Assembly (NCBI GenBank): GCA_003225365.1
Contig: QHZN01000099.1
Span: 1-38,970 of the forward strand
From: Acidobacteriota bacterium
GTDB taxonomy: Bacteria; Acidobacteriota; Terriglobia; UBA7540
Direction: 5' to 3'
DNA: 38,970 nt
The translations under genes were made by a program, and so were the position numbers. The notes under the pieces were generated by a model, which ran no database searches, was not told where the DNA came from, and saw only the letters and a program-made list of their open reading frames with translations. Of the stretch, positions 32,806-38,970 are shown one piece after another. How positions within the stretch are numbered: position 1 is the stretch's first letter; the number at the start of each line of letters is the position of its first letter.

Positions 32806-33146
32806 GACGAACCTCCCTTGGCAGGATGCCGAAAAGCACTTAAATGTGTGTCATCCTAAGCCCTTCGCTGTCATTCTGAGCCAAGCGAAGAATCCCTGTG
32901 CTTCGCTCAGGGTAAACTCCGCGAAGGATCTGAGTCATTTCTTTTTTTCAACGCACTACGGGGATGCTTCGCGAAGTTTACCCTGAGCCCCTTCGCTGCG
33001 CTCAGGGCCGTTCGCAGCGGAATGGCGAACGGACTCAGCATGACAATATAGGTCTTTTCAGCATCGCGCCAGAACCCAAGCCTGGGAAACTTCCCTTCAG
33101 TCGCACTGGTCGAGCGGCCGAGGAGCAAGGCCCCAACGGACAACGA
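32806..33146. repeat. Repeat-rich intergenic region with inverted repeat 32905-32926 / 32967-32988
   Basis: Between the damaged GH78 start and lutB. A 22-bp arm (32905-32926, GCTCAGGGTAAACTCCGCGAAG reads in one direction) is mirrored at 32967-32988 with one mismatch, spaced by 40 bp. Flanking copies of TCATTCTGAGCCAAGCGAAG-type sequence and CCCTTCGCTGCGCTCAGGG occur nearby. Such short GC-rich dispersed repeats are common between genes in acidobacterial genomes. It may form a hairpin or be a small non-autonomous element. No gene found. Confidence 0.65.
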
Positions 33147-34580
33147 TTATCGGCGCATTTTTTTCCACCGCGCCCGGAAAGGCTTAGGGGCCAGAGCCGG
33201 AAAATCGCGGCCGGCGGTCCAGCGTGAGAGCGGGAACTTCGGAAATCGCGCGATCCACCCCTGCCGCGCGTAGAAGCTCATGGCCCACCGCGTTACCCAA
33301 GCGCCGAGCGAATATGCCCAGGGCCGTTTCATCGCCCACGCCCAAAGTCGCATCGCCGTGCGTTCGCGGACGGGCGAGTCGGGCGGCTGCGGCGTTTCAG
33401 CTTTCTCCTGCGCCTGGCTGCGCAGATGGAGAAGCAGATCGGGAATATTGATCTTAACCGGGCAAACCTCCCGGCAGGCGCCGCAGAGCGAGGAGGCGAA
33501 GGGCAGCTCGCGCGCCTGATCGAGGCCTACGAACTCGGGAGTTACCAGCGCCCCAATCGGCCCGCTATAGACCCAGCCGTAGCTGTGCCCGCCGATTTTC
33601 CGATAGACGGGGCAGGCATTCAGGCAGGCGCCGCAGCGGATGCAGTAAAGCGCCTCGCGCATTTTGGGATCGGCGAGCGCGCGGACGCGGCCGTTGTCCA
33701 CCAACACGACGTGCATTTCTTCCGGGCCGTCTTCGCCCGGGCGGCACGGGCCCGTCAGAATCGAGGTGTAACTCGTCAGCTTCTGTCCCGTAGCGGAGCG
33801 CGCGAGGAGCCGCAGGAAAACGCCGAGGTCGGCAAAGCGCGGGATGAGCTTCTCAATTCCCACCAGCGCCACGTGCACCCGCGGCGCGGTAGTCGAAAGC
33901 CGGATGTTGCCTTCGTTTTCGATCACCACAATGCTTCCGGTCTCGGCGACGGCGAAATTCGCGCCGCTCACGCCCATCATGGCGCGCTCGAAAACTTCAC
34001 GCAGCGCTTTGCGCGCGATCAGCGTCAGCCGCTCGGGCTCGAGCGTCAGTTCGGAATGGAGCTTGGCTTGGAACAGGTTGGCCACGTCCTGCCGCGTCTT
34101 ATGAATGGCCGGCGCGACGATGTGCCCCGGGCGCTCACCCGCGAGCTGCAAAATGAATTCGCCGAGGTCGCTCTCGACGGCGCGAATTCCGGCGGCTTCG
34201 AACGCGTGGTTGAGCTCGATTTCCTCGCTCACCATGGTCTTGGCTTTGACGATCTCGCGCGCGCCCGCCTGCCGCGCGATTTCGAGGACCGCGGCGCAGG
34301 CTTCTTTAGCGTCCGTCGCCCAATGCAGGCGCCCGCCGTGGCGCTCGACCTGGTCGGCAAATTGCGCGAGGTAGCCGTCCAAATTCTCGATGACTTCGCG
34401 CTTCAGTTCCCGCCCACGTTCGCGCAGCCGTTCGAACCCCGGAACCTCTCGAATCGCGTTCAGGCGATGCTCGTAAAGCCGCAGCGTCGAGGAGCGCAGG
34501 GCTTCTTGAAGGTGCGCGTCACCGAGGGCCTTTCTTGAGCGCTCGTGAATCTCCCCGCTTTGGACTCCCGTTTCGCTCAT
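33147..34580 (-). CDS. lutB: L-lactate utilisation iron-sulfur protein LutB
   Basis: Subunit of the LutABC L-lactate oxidation complex, which turns L-lactate into pyruvate. The 477-residue protein has an N-terminal LUD domain (about 60-300, with AKTMVSEEIELNHAFEAAGI and FAVAETGSIVVIENEGNIRL). It then has two 4Fe-4S motifs: CIRCGACLNACPVYRKIGGH and SSLCGACREVCPVKINIPDL. A DUF3390-like C-terminal tail follows. Length is normal. It is separated from lutA by the SDR and rhamnonate dehydratase genes, and no lutC is seen. L-lactate is the expected end product of the adjacent deoxysugar route. Confidence 0.92.
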   Translation of the reverse strand: MSETGVQSGEIHERSRKALGDAHLQEALRSSTLRLYEHRLNAIREVPGFERLRERGRELKREVIENLDGYLAQFADQVERHGGRLHWATDAKEACAAVLEIARQAGAREIVKAKTMVSEEIELNHAFEAAGIRAVESDLGEFILQLAGERPGHIVAPAIHKTRQDVANLFQAKLHSELTLEPERLTLIARKALREVFERAMMGVSGANFAVAETGSIVVIENEGNIRLSTTAPRVHVALVGIEKLIPRFADLGVFLRLLARSATGQKLTSYTSILTGPCRPGEDGPEEMHVVLVDNGRVRALADPKMREALYCIRCGACLNACPVYRKIGGHSYGWVYSGPIGALVTPEFVGLDQARELPFASSLCGACREVCPVKINIPDLLLHLRSQAQEKAETPQPPDSPVRERTAMRLWAWAMKRPWAYSLGAWVTRWAMSFYARQGWIARFPKFPLSRWTAGRDFPALAPKPFRARWKKMRR

Positions 34581-34592
34581 CGTGTTCCCCTA

Positions 34593-35162
34593 TTAGTACG
34601 TCGCGCGCCCCCCGGAAATATCGATGTCGCCCTTTCCGGAAACCTCTTTCGCCAGCGCCTTGGTCAGCGCGATTACGGCGGCTTTGGTGCTCGAGTACGG
34701 AATGAGCGTCGGGTTGCCTTCCTTGCCCGCGATGGAGGCGACGTTAACAATGCGCCCGTAATGCCGCTCGAGCATCTCCTCAATCACGGCGCGGCATATG
34801 AGGAAAACGCCCTTGAGATTGACGGCATAAACCGCGTCGAGGTCTTTTTCGTCGAGTTCCCAGAGCATGGCGGTCTTGCCGGCAATGCCGGCGTTGTTCA
34901 CGACAATGTCAATCGGACCAAGCGCCCGGCGGACCTCCGAGATCCCGGCGCGGACCGAAGCCGCCGCGGCCACGTCGCACTTCACACCGAGGCCGCCGAT
35001 GCTCTTCGCCACCGTCGCCGCGCTTTCGTCGTTCAGGTCGAATACGGCGACACGCGCCCCGGCTTCCACCAAGCGGCGTGAGATGCCTTCCCCAATCCCT
35101 TGGCCGCCGCCTGTCACCACCGCTACTTGGCCGTGCAGGCTGAAAAAGTGGGATTCACTCAT
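34593..35162 (-). pseudogene. Short-chain dehydrogenase with internal deletion
   Basis: The first 178 residues are a normal classical SDR: cofactor loop TGGGQGIG (17-24), NNAG (89-92), catalytic Ser143, Tyr156 and Lys160. After AKEVSGKG the protein jumps to DIDISGGRATY and stops at 189 residues, whereas family members have about 250. The segment with the VNAVAPG motif, the substrate-binding helices and the FLASD...TG block is absent, though the true C-terminus is kept, so the deletion is internal and in frame. TTTCCGG occurs on both sides of the junction (34636-34642 and 34612-34618). The intact enzyme would suit a 2-keto-3-deoxy-rhamnonate or sugar dehydrogenase. Activity now is doubtful. 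Confidence 0.8.
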
Positions 35163-35200
35163 GGAGTTTTGTCGTCATTGTCCGCCAAGCCAGCCGCCAC

Positions 35201-36373
35201 TCACTCCATCACCGCGAACTGTTTGAGCGATTCCTCGTCAATGCTGATCCCGAGACCTGCCTTGTTTTCATCGAGCTCGATAAAGCCGTTTCGCGGCACG
35301 GGCTCGCCCTTGAAGATGTACCAGAAGAGCTCGTTGCCGACCTCCACGTCCACCTTGGGAAAGTATTCCGCCATGGGCGAATTCAGGTTCGCCTCGACGA
35401 TATGATAGTTGTGCATCTGCCCGGCGTGCGGGATGACGGGGACTTCGTGCGCTTCGGCGAGCGCGGAAACTTTCCGCGCCTGCGTGATGCCGCCGACGCG
35501 GCTGGTGTCGAATTGGATGACGTCGAGAGCGCGCGCCTCGAGCAGCTCGCGGAATCCGTACACCGTAAACTCGTGCTCGCCGCCCGCAATGGGCACGCGG
35601 TTCATCCGCTTGAGCTCGGCGTAACCGGCGATGTTGTCGGGTATGACGGGCTCTTCGAGCCAGCGCAGGTGATAGGGCTCGAGCAAGAGAATCATTCGCC
35701 GCGCGTAGTCGAGCGTCCAGCCCATGTAGGCGTCGGCCATCAAGTCAATTTCGTTGCCGACGACTTCTCGCGCCGTTCCGACCAGCGCGAGGTTCTTCTC
35801 AATTCCCGCGGCGCCGTCCACCGGCCCCCAGCCGAAACGCAGCTTCATGGCGCGGTAGCCTTCGTCTTTGTAGCGGCGCGCCTCCTTCGCCAGCTCATCG
35901 AGCCTCTGGCTGTAAAGCCGGCTGGCGTAAACCGGAATCCGTTGCTTGGTCTTCCCGCCGAGCAGGCGGAATACGGGCTGATGCGTGATTTTTCCCACCA
36001 AGTCCCACAGCGCAATGTCCACGGCGCTGATGGCGACCATGCCGATGCCCTTGCGGCCGAACGCCATGGTCTTGCGATACATGTGCTGCCAGAGGAATTC
36101 GTAATCGAACGGGTTCGACCCCACCAGAATCGGCTTCAGGTAGAGGTCAATCACCTGCTTGGTGACGCGCGGGGCGAGCGCGGCGTTACCGATGCCCGTA
36201 TGCCCTTGGTCGGAAAATACCTCGACGACCAGCCAGCCGTGAAACCGGAAGGAACTCATGGGGTCGATCGGGAGGTCGAGCAGGTCCATGGGGTTGGTGC
36301 AGAAGTGTGGCTCCGGAGGGATGGTTTTCCCGCGCCACTCGACGACTCTTGCTCGGACGTCCGTAATCTTCAT
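35201..36373 (-). CDS. L-rhamnonate dehydratase-like enolase superfamily enzyme
   Basis: Dehydrates L-rhamnonate to 2-keto-3-deoxy-L-rhamnonate. The 390-residue protein has the mandelate racemase-type capping domain and barrel. Metal ligands are Asp in DLMADAYMGW, Glu in RWLEEPVIPDN and Glu in IAGGEHEF; the His/Asp pair is in VIQFDTSRVGG and VIPHAGQMHNYH. The Lys-x-Lys of other subgroups is KLRFGW here, as expected for rhamnonate dehydratases, which rely on the His-Asp dyad. The N-terminal MDLLDLPIDPMSSFR loop is subgroup-like. I start it at the ATG at 36373 (MKITDVRARVV) with GGGAAG upstream. Another 6-deoxy-hexonate (such as L-fuconate) is possible, but the nearby rhamnosidase favours rhamnonate. 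Confidence 0.85.
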   Translation of the reverse strand: MKITDVRARVVEWRGKTIPPEPHFCTNPMDLLDLPIDPMSSFRFHGWLVVEVFSDQGHTGIGNAALAPRVTKQVIDLYLKPILVGSNPFDYEFLWQHMYRKTMAFGRKGIGMVAISAVDIALWDLVGKITHQPVFRLLGGKTKQRIPVYASRLYSQRLDELAKEARRYKDEGYRAMKLRFGWGPVDGAAGIEKNLALVGTAREVVGNEIDLMADAYMGWTLDYARRMILLLEPYHLRWLEEPVIPDNIAGYAELKRMNRVPIAGGEHEFTVYGFRELLEARALDVIQFDTSRVGGITQARKVSALAEAHEVPVIPHAGQMHNYHIVEANLNSPMAEYFPKVDVEVGNELFWYIFKGEPVPRNGFIELDENKAGLGISIDEESLKQFAVME

Positions 36374-36532
36374 TCCGGTTTCTTCCCGCGCTTCGCCCGG
36401 GGTCTCCGTTTGCTTTCCGGAAGGCCAACACTCTAGCCGAGTCCTGTGGAGTTTGCCAGAGCGAGTTTCGAGGCTGTAGCCCCGGTCCAGCGGCCGCGGG
36501 ACCGGCGCCACAGCCCGACCCGACCGCGATGG

Positions 36533-37270
36533 CTATTCGCGTTTCGCCAGGAGCTCGGCGATATGGAGGGTCTTGAGGGGAAACGCACGGCGATGGATCA
36601 CGCCCGCCAAGTGCATCAGGCAGCCGGAATCATTCGCGACCAGCACTTCGGCGCCTGCTTCGGCGGCGGCGCGGATCTTGTCCTCGCCCATGGCCACGGA
36701 AACCTCCGGGAACTTCACGGAAAACGTCCCGCCGAATCCGCAACACAATTGGTAATCCTTCATCTCCACGAGTTCGACGCCCCGCACCGCCCGAATCAGT
36801 TTCCGCGGCTCGCTTTCGATGCCAAGCTCCCGCAGTAGGTGGCAGGAGTCGTGATACGACACGCGGGCGTGGAAGCTCGCGCCAACGTCTTCGACGTTCA
36901 AGACTTTCACGAGGAATTCAGAAAACTCGAAGATCCGGCGGCTCAGGGATTCGGCCTGGCGCTGCCGTTCGGGGTCGTCGGCAAAGAGCTCGCGGTAAAA
37001 AACCCGCACCATGGTGGTGCAGGAGCCCGAAGGCGCGACCACGTACTCGGCGTCCTGGAAAATATCGAGCAGGCGCGCCGCGACTTCTCGAGCTTCTTCC
37101 CGGTAGCCGGTGTTATAGGCGGGCTGGCCGCAGCAGGTCTGAGCAGGATCGAATGTGACCTCACAGCCGAGCCGCCTCAATATTTCGACGGCGCACTCGC
37201 CGACCTGGGGAAAAAACTGGTCCCCGAGGCAAGTGATGAACAACGAGACGCGTGGTCTGGAAGGTCCCAT
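36533..37270 (-). CDS. lutA: L-lactate utilisation protein LutA (CCG-domain Fe-S protein)
   Basis: A 245-residue protein with two CCG (heterodisulfide-reductase-like) cysteine motifs: CEVTFDPAQTCCGQPAYNTG and DSCHLLRELG ... DYQLCCGFGGTFSVKFPE. LutA works with LutB and LutC to oxidise L-lactate; homologues include YkgE. It starts at MGPSRPRVSLFITCLGDQFF, the usual N-terminus. It lies 159 bp upstream of the rhamnonate dehydratase gene, which together with lutB links lactate oxidation to deoxysugar breakdown. Confidence 0.92.
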   Translation of the reverse strand: MGPSRPRVSLFITCLGDQFFPQVGECAVEILRRLGCEVTFDPAQTCCGQPAYNTGYREEAREVAARLLDIFQDAEYVVAPSGSCTTMVRVFYRELFADDPERQRQAESLSRRIFEFSEFLVKVLNVEDVGASFHARVSYHDSCHLLRELGIESEPRKLIRAVRGVELVEMKDYQLCCGFGGTFSVKFPEVSVAMGEDKIRAAAEAGAEVLVANDSGCLMHLAGVIHRRAFPLKTLHIAELLAKRE

Positions 37271-37273
37271 GGT

Positions 37274-37469
37274 TAGCGAGTCTTAAGGTTTAAGGATAAA
37301 GGGTAAAGGTTAAAGGATGAAGTGAAAAGGATGAAGGCTGAAGTGTGAAGTCTGAAGTACGATTTACGAAGCGTGAAGTCCGAGCAGCCAACAGTTGTTT
37401 CTCCCGGAATCTTCTTTCAGCCTCCATACTTCAGCCTTCATACATCAGCCTTCACACTTCATCCTTCTT
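37274..37469. repeat. Inverted array of short GAAG-rich repeats
   Basis: Left arm (37274-37380) carries variants of AAGGTTAAAGGATGAAG and TGAAGGCTGAAGT; right arm (37411-37467) carries the reverse complement. ATGAAGGCTGAAGT at 37331-37344 is mirrored exactly at 37428-37441. The transcript could form a long imperfect hairpin between the SDR gene's stop and lutA. It may act as a transcript-stability or terminator-like element, or just be an expanding simple repeat. Confidence 0.7.
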
Positions 37470-38226
37470 ACATCGCCGTGTAGCCGCCGTCCACCGTCAG
37501 GGATGCGCCCGTGATGTAGCTGGCATCCTCAGAAGCCAGAAAAAGGATCGCCCAGGCGACTTCACGCGGTTGGCCGGCGCGGCCCACAAAAGTCTTTGCG
37601 CCTTCTTCTTTATTAAACTGCTCGAGTGTCATCCCGGTCTTTTCCATGTGACGGAAGGAGGCAGGGGTGATGATCGAGCCCGGGCAGACCGCGTTCACCC
37701 GGATCTTGTGCGCGCCGAGGTCCATCGCCATGTTCCGAGTCATCTGGACGAGCGCGGCCTTGGTAGCGCTGTAGGCGAAGAAGTCCGGCTGAGCAATGAA
37801 GCCCGAAATCGAGCCCAGGTTGACGATGGCCCCGCCGTGCTTCTTCAGGTGTTCAACGGCGTACTTCGTGACCATCGCGGTGCCGATGATGTTTGTCCCG
37901 AGCGACTGCTTCCACTCTTCGACGGTCGCCGCGAAGCCTTTGAGCACGAATGTCGCAGCGTTGTTGACAAGAATGTCGAGCCGGCCAAAGGTCCCGACGG
38001 TCTCTTGGGAGATCCGCCGGGCGTCGTCGTCGAGCGAGATATCGGCTCGAACGAAATGCACCACGCCCTTCTTCTCCCTGATGAGGCGGGCGGTCTCCTC
38101 GCCGCCCTTGGGGTCAATATCGGCCACGACGACTTTCGCCCCTTCCTCGGCGAAGAGTTCCGCCGTAGCGCGCCCGATCCCCGAGCCCGCGCCGGTCACG
38201 ATGGCGACTTTATCCTTCAGTCTCAT
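37468..38226 (-). CDS. Short-chain dehydrogenase (candidate 2-keto-3-deoxy-L-rhamnonate 4-dehydrogenase)
   Basis: Classical SDR of 252 residues: cofactor loop TGAGSGIG (11-18), Asp36 after the second strand (VVVADIDP), which favours NAD+, NNAAT, catalytic Ser139, Tyr152 and Lys156, and C-terminus TGASLTVDGGYTAM. The ATG at 38226 has GGAG ten bases upstream; a longer open frame reaches into the next gene but without similarity. In this cluster the enzyme could oxidise L-rhamnose or 2-keto-3-deoxy-L-rhamnonate. The choice between these two steps is open, as is its relation to the damaged SDR at 34593. Confidence 0.85.
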   Translation of the reverse strand: MRLKDKVAIVTGAGSGIGRATAELFAEEGAKVVVADIDPKGGEETARLIREKKGVVHFVRADISLDDDARRISQETVGTFGRLDILVNNAATFVLKGFAATVEEWKQSLGTNIIGTAMVTKYAVEHLKKHGGAIVNLGSISGFIAQPDFFAYSATKAALVQMTRNMAMDLGAHKIRVNAVCPGSIITPASFRHMEKTGMTLEQFNKEEGAKTFVGRAGQPREVAWAILFLASEDASYITGASLTVDGGYTAM

Positions 38227-38267
38227 TCGGGACTCCTGTCGCAGACACTGAGCCTGCCGAAGTGAAA

Positions 38268-38970
38268 TCAGGCCACCTTGCCACCCGGAAACCGCTTCAG
38301 GACTTCCGGGTCGTAGAGCGGAATCACGGTTTCGGCCTCCTTGCGGAGGCGCTCGTAGGCTTCCAGGCACTCCGGCAAACTTTCCATGATGCCGATCGGA
38401 TGCATCTTTTCGATGTTGCCGTACTTGAAGCAGCAGTCGGTAACCGCAACGCGGCCGCGGGCGGTTTCGATGAAGTAGGCCATCGAGGAGCGGTGGTGCG
38501 CGCCCACCCAAGACGCCTCAAGCCCTTCGAGGATTTCGTCTTCGTCATCGAGCAAGTGTAATCTCTCCGGCGCCTGGACGGTGAGGTAAGAAAGCACGTC
38601 GTCGGGAATGCGGAGCTTCCTCGGCACGTGCATCTCGTACGGGGGCGCGTGGAAATCTTCAATCCAGCCCCGTCGGGAAACGCAAATCTGGGCGTTCTTG
38701 AAGAGTGGAATGTTTCCCACGGCGTACGCCTGGAGCGGGGTGATTAGCACGTAGTCCACTTCGGCCGGGGAAAGCTTGAGCGTGGCGAGCGCGCGTTCCG
38801 GGCTCTCTTCTTCGAGCCGAACCAGCGCGCCGCGCGGCCCGAAGGCCGCCGTCCAGCGGGCGTTGAGCGCCGAGAGGTCGGGGGGAGGGCCGGTGTTGAT
38901 GACCGCCACTTTGCCCTCCCCTCGCACCACCACCATCAAAAAAGCAATCTGCTCCCAATCGTCCCAGCGG
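38268..38970 (-). CDS. Degenerate MBL-fold protein, 5' end beyond the window
   Basis: The frame stays open to the window edge (WDDWEQIAFLMVVVRGEGKV), so the start lies outside; the ATG at 38936 is probably internal. The fold is that of lactonase-like MBL proteins (VAVINTGPPPDLSALN, then VDYVLITPLQAYAVGNIPLF). Where family members have HxHxDHxGN it reads TPLQAYAVGN, so the main metal ligands are lost. A His pair (GAHHRSS) and Asp (VAVTDCCFKYGN) remain at later ligand positions. It follows the order of the deoxysugar cluster, 41 bp before the SDR. A lactonase role is tempting but not supported by the missing metal site; binding or a different chemistry is equally possible. Confidence 0.7.
   Translation of the reverse strand, partial: RWDDWEQIAFLMVVVRGEGKVAVINTGPPPDLSALNARWTAAFGPRGALVRLEEESPERALATLKLSPAEVDYVLITPLQAYAVGNIPLFKNAQICVSRRGWIEDFHAPPYEMHVPRKLRIPDDVLSYLTVQAPERLHLLDDEDEILEGLEASWVGAHHRSSMAYFIETARGRVAVTDCCFKYGNIEKMHPIGIMESLPECLEAYERLRKEAETVIPLYDPEVLKRFPGGKVA

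Noticed and set aside
33426..34538. Long plus-strand open frame of 370 codons
   Set aside because: Antisense shadow of lutB with no domain of its own.
37274..37469. Possible CRISPR array
   Set aside because: Repeat units are short, variable, without regular spacers, and reverse direction halfway; no cas genes in the window.

Overview
The window reads as GC-rich bacterial chromosome from a free-living soil or sediment heterotroph. The mix of genes (EmrAB-TolC efflux, Mla/MCE transporter, ergothioneine synthesis, a REC-thioredoxin-reductase fusion with its kinase, a GH78 rhamnosidase, LutA/LutB, and short intergenic repeats rich in CTTCGC and CTCAGGG) suggests Acidobacteriota. That is an inference from gene content; no marker gene here proves it. 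Almost all genes lie on the minus strand in tight operons.

Layout. (1) 446-522: an intact tRNA-Arg(ACG). Its 3' part is copied at 28923-28959, a perfect 37-bp direct repeat that brackets about 28.4 kb like attL/attR of an integrated island. No integrase is visible; a 5'-truncated IS1380-type transposase lies near the right-hand copy. (2) 1087-6089: an EmrB / cytidylate-kinase-like / TolC / EmrA efflux operon. (3) 6244-12914: six tightly spaced genes for a REC-TrxR-like fusion, a cNMP-domain histidine kinase, a UBP zinc finger, EgtB, EgtD and a tandem universal stress protein. (4) 13174-15890: VOC dioxygenase/glyoxalase, pirin, YceI and a MarR regulator, with a shared candidate operator before yceI and marR. 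(5) 16092-21037: a seven-gene unit placing an RsbW-like kinase, a STAS protein and a PP2C/SpoIIE phosphatase around MlaE, MlaF, MlaD and a broken auxiliary lipoprotein gene. (6) 21038-28503: a patchy region of small intact genes (MBL hydrolase, membrane protein, Tag glycosylase, DUF2630, Zn-alcohol dehydrogenase, ArsR, SDR) mixed with gene scraps, mostly 3' ends.

(7) 29322-38970: a deoxysugar catabolic cluster outside the putative island. A GH78 alpha-L-rhamnosidase releases L-rhamnose; an enolase-superfamily L-rhamnonate dehydratase, SDR dehydrogenases and a fumarylacetoacetate-hydrolase-family protein fit the non-phosphorylated diketo-hydrolase route to pyruvate plus L-lactate; LutA and LutB would oxidise the lactate. 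Lactonase, LutC and sugar importer are not recognised here.

A recurring oddity is loss of gene segments: the Mla lipoprotein, the GH78 N-terminus and an SDR in the rhamnose cluster have lost segments, and several 3'-end scraps occur at 21-26 kb. This could be real decay or an assembly problem, and read mapping would separate the two. The most interesting systems are the partner-switch/Mla operon and the ergothioneine/redox-signalling operon.
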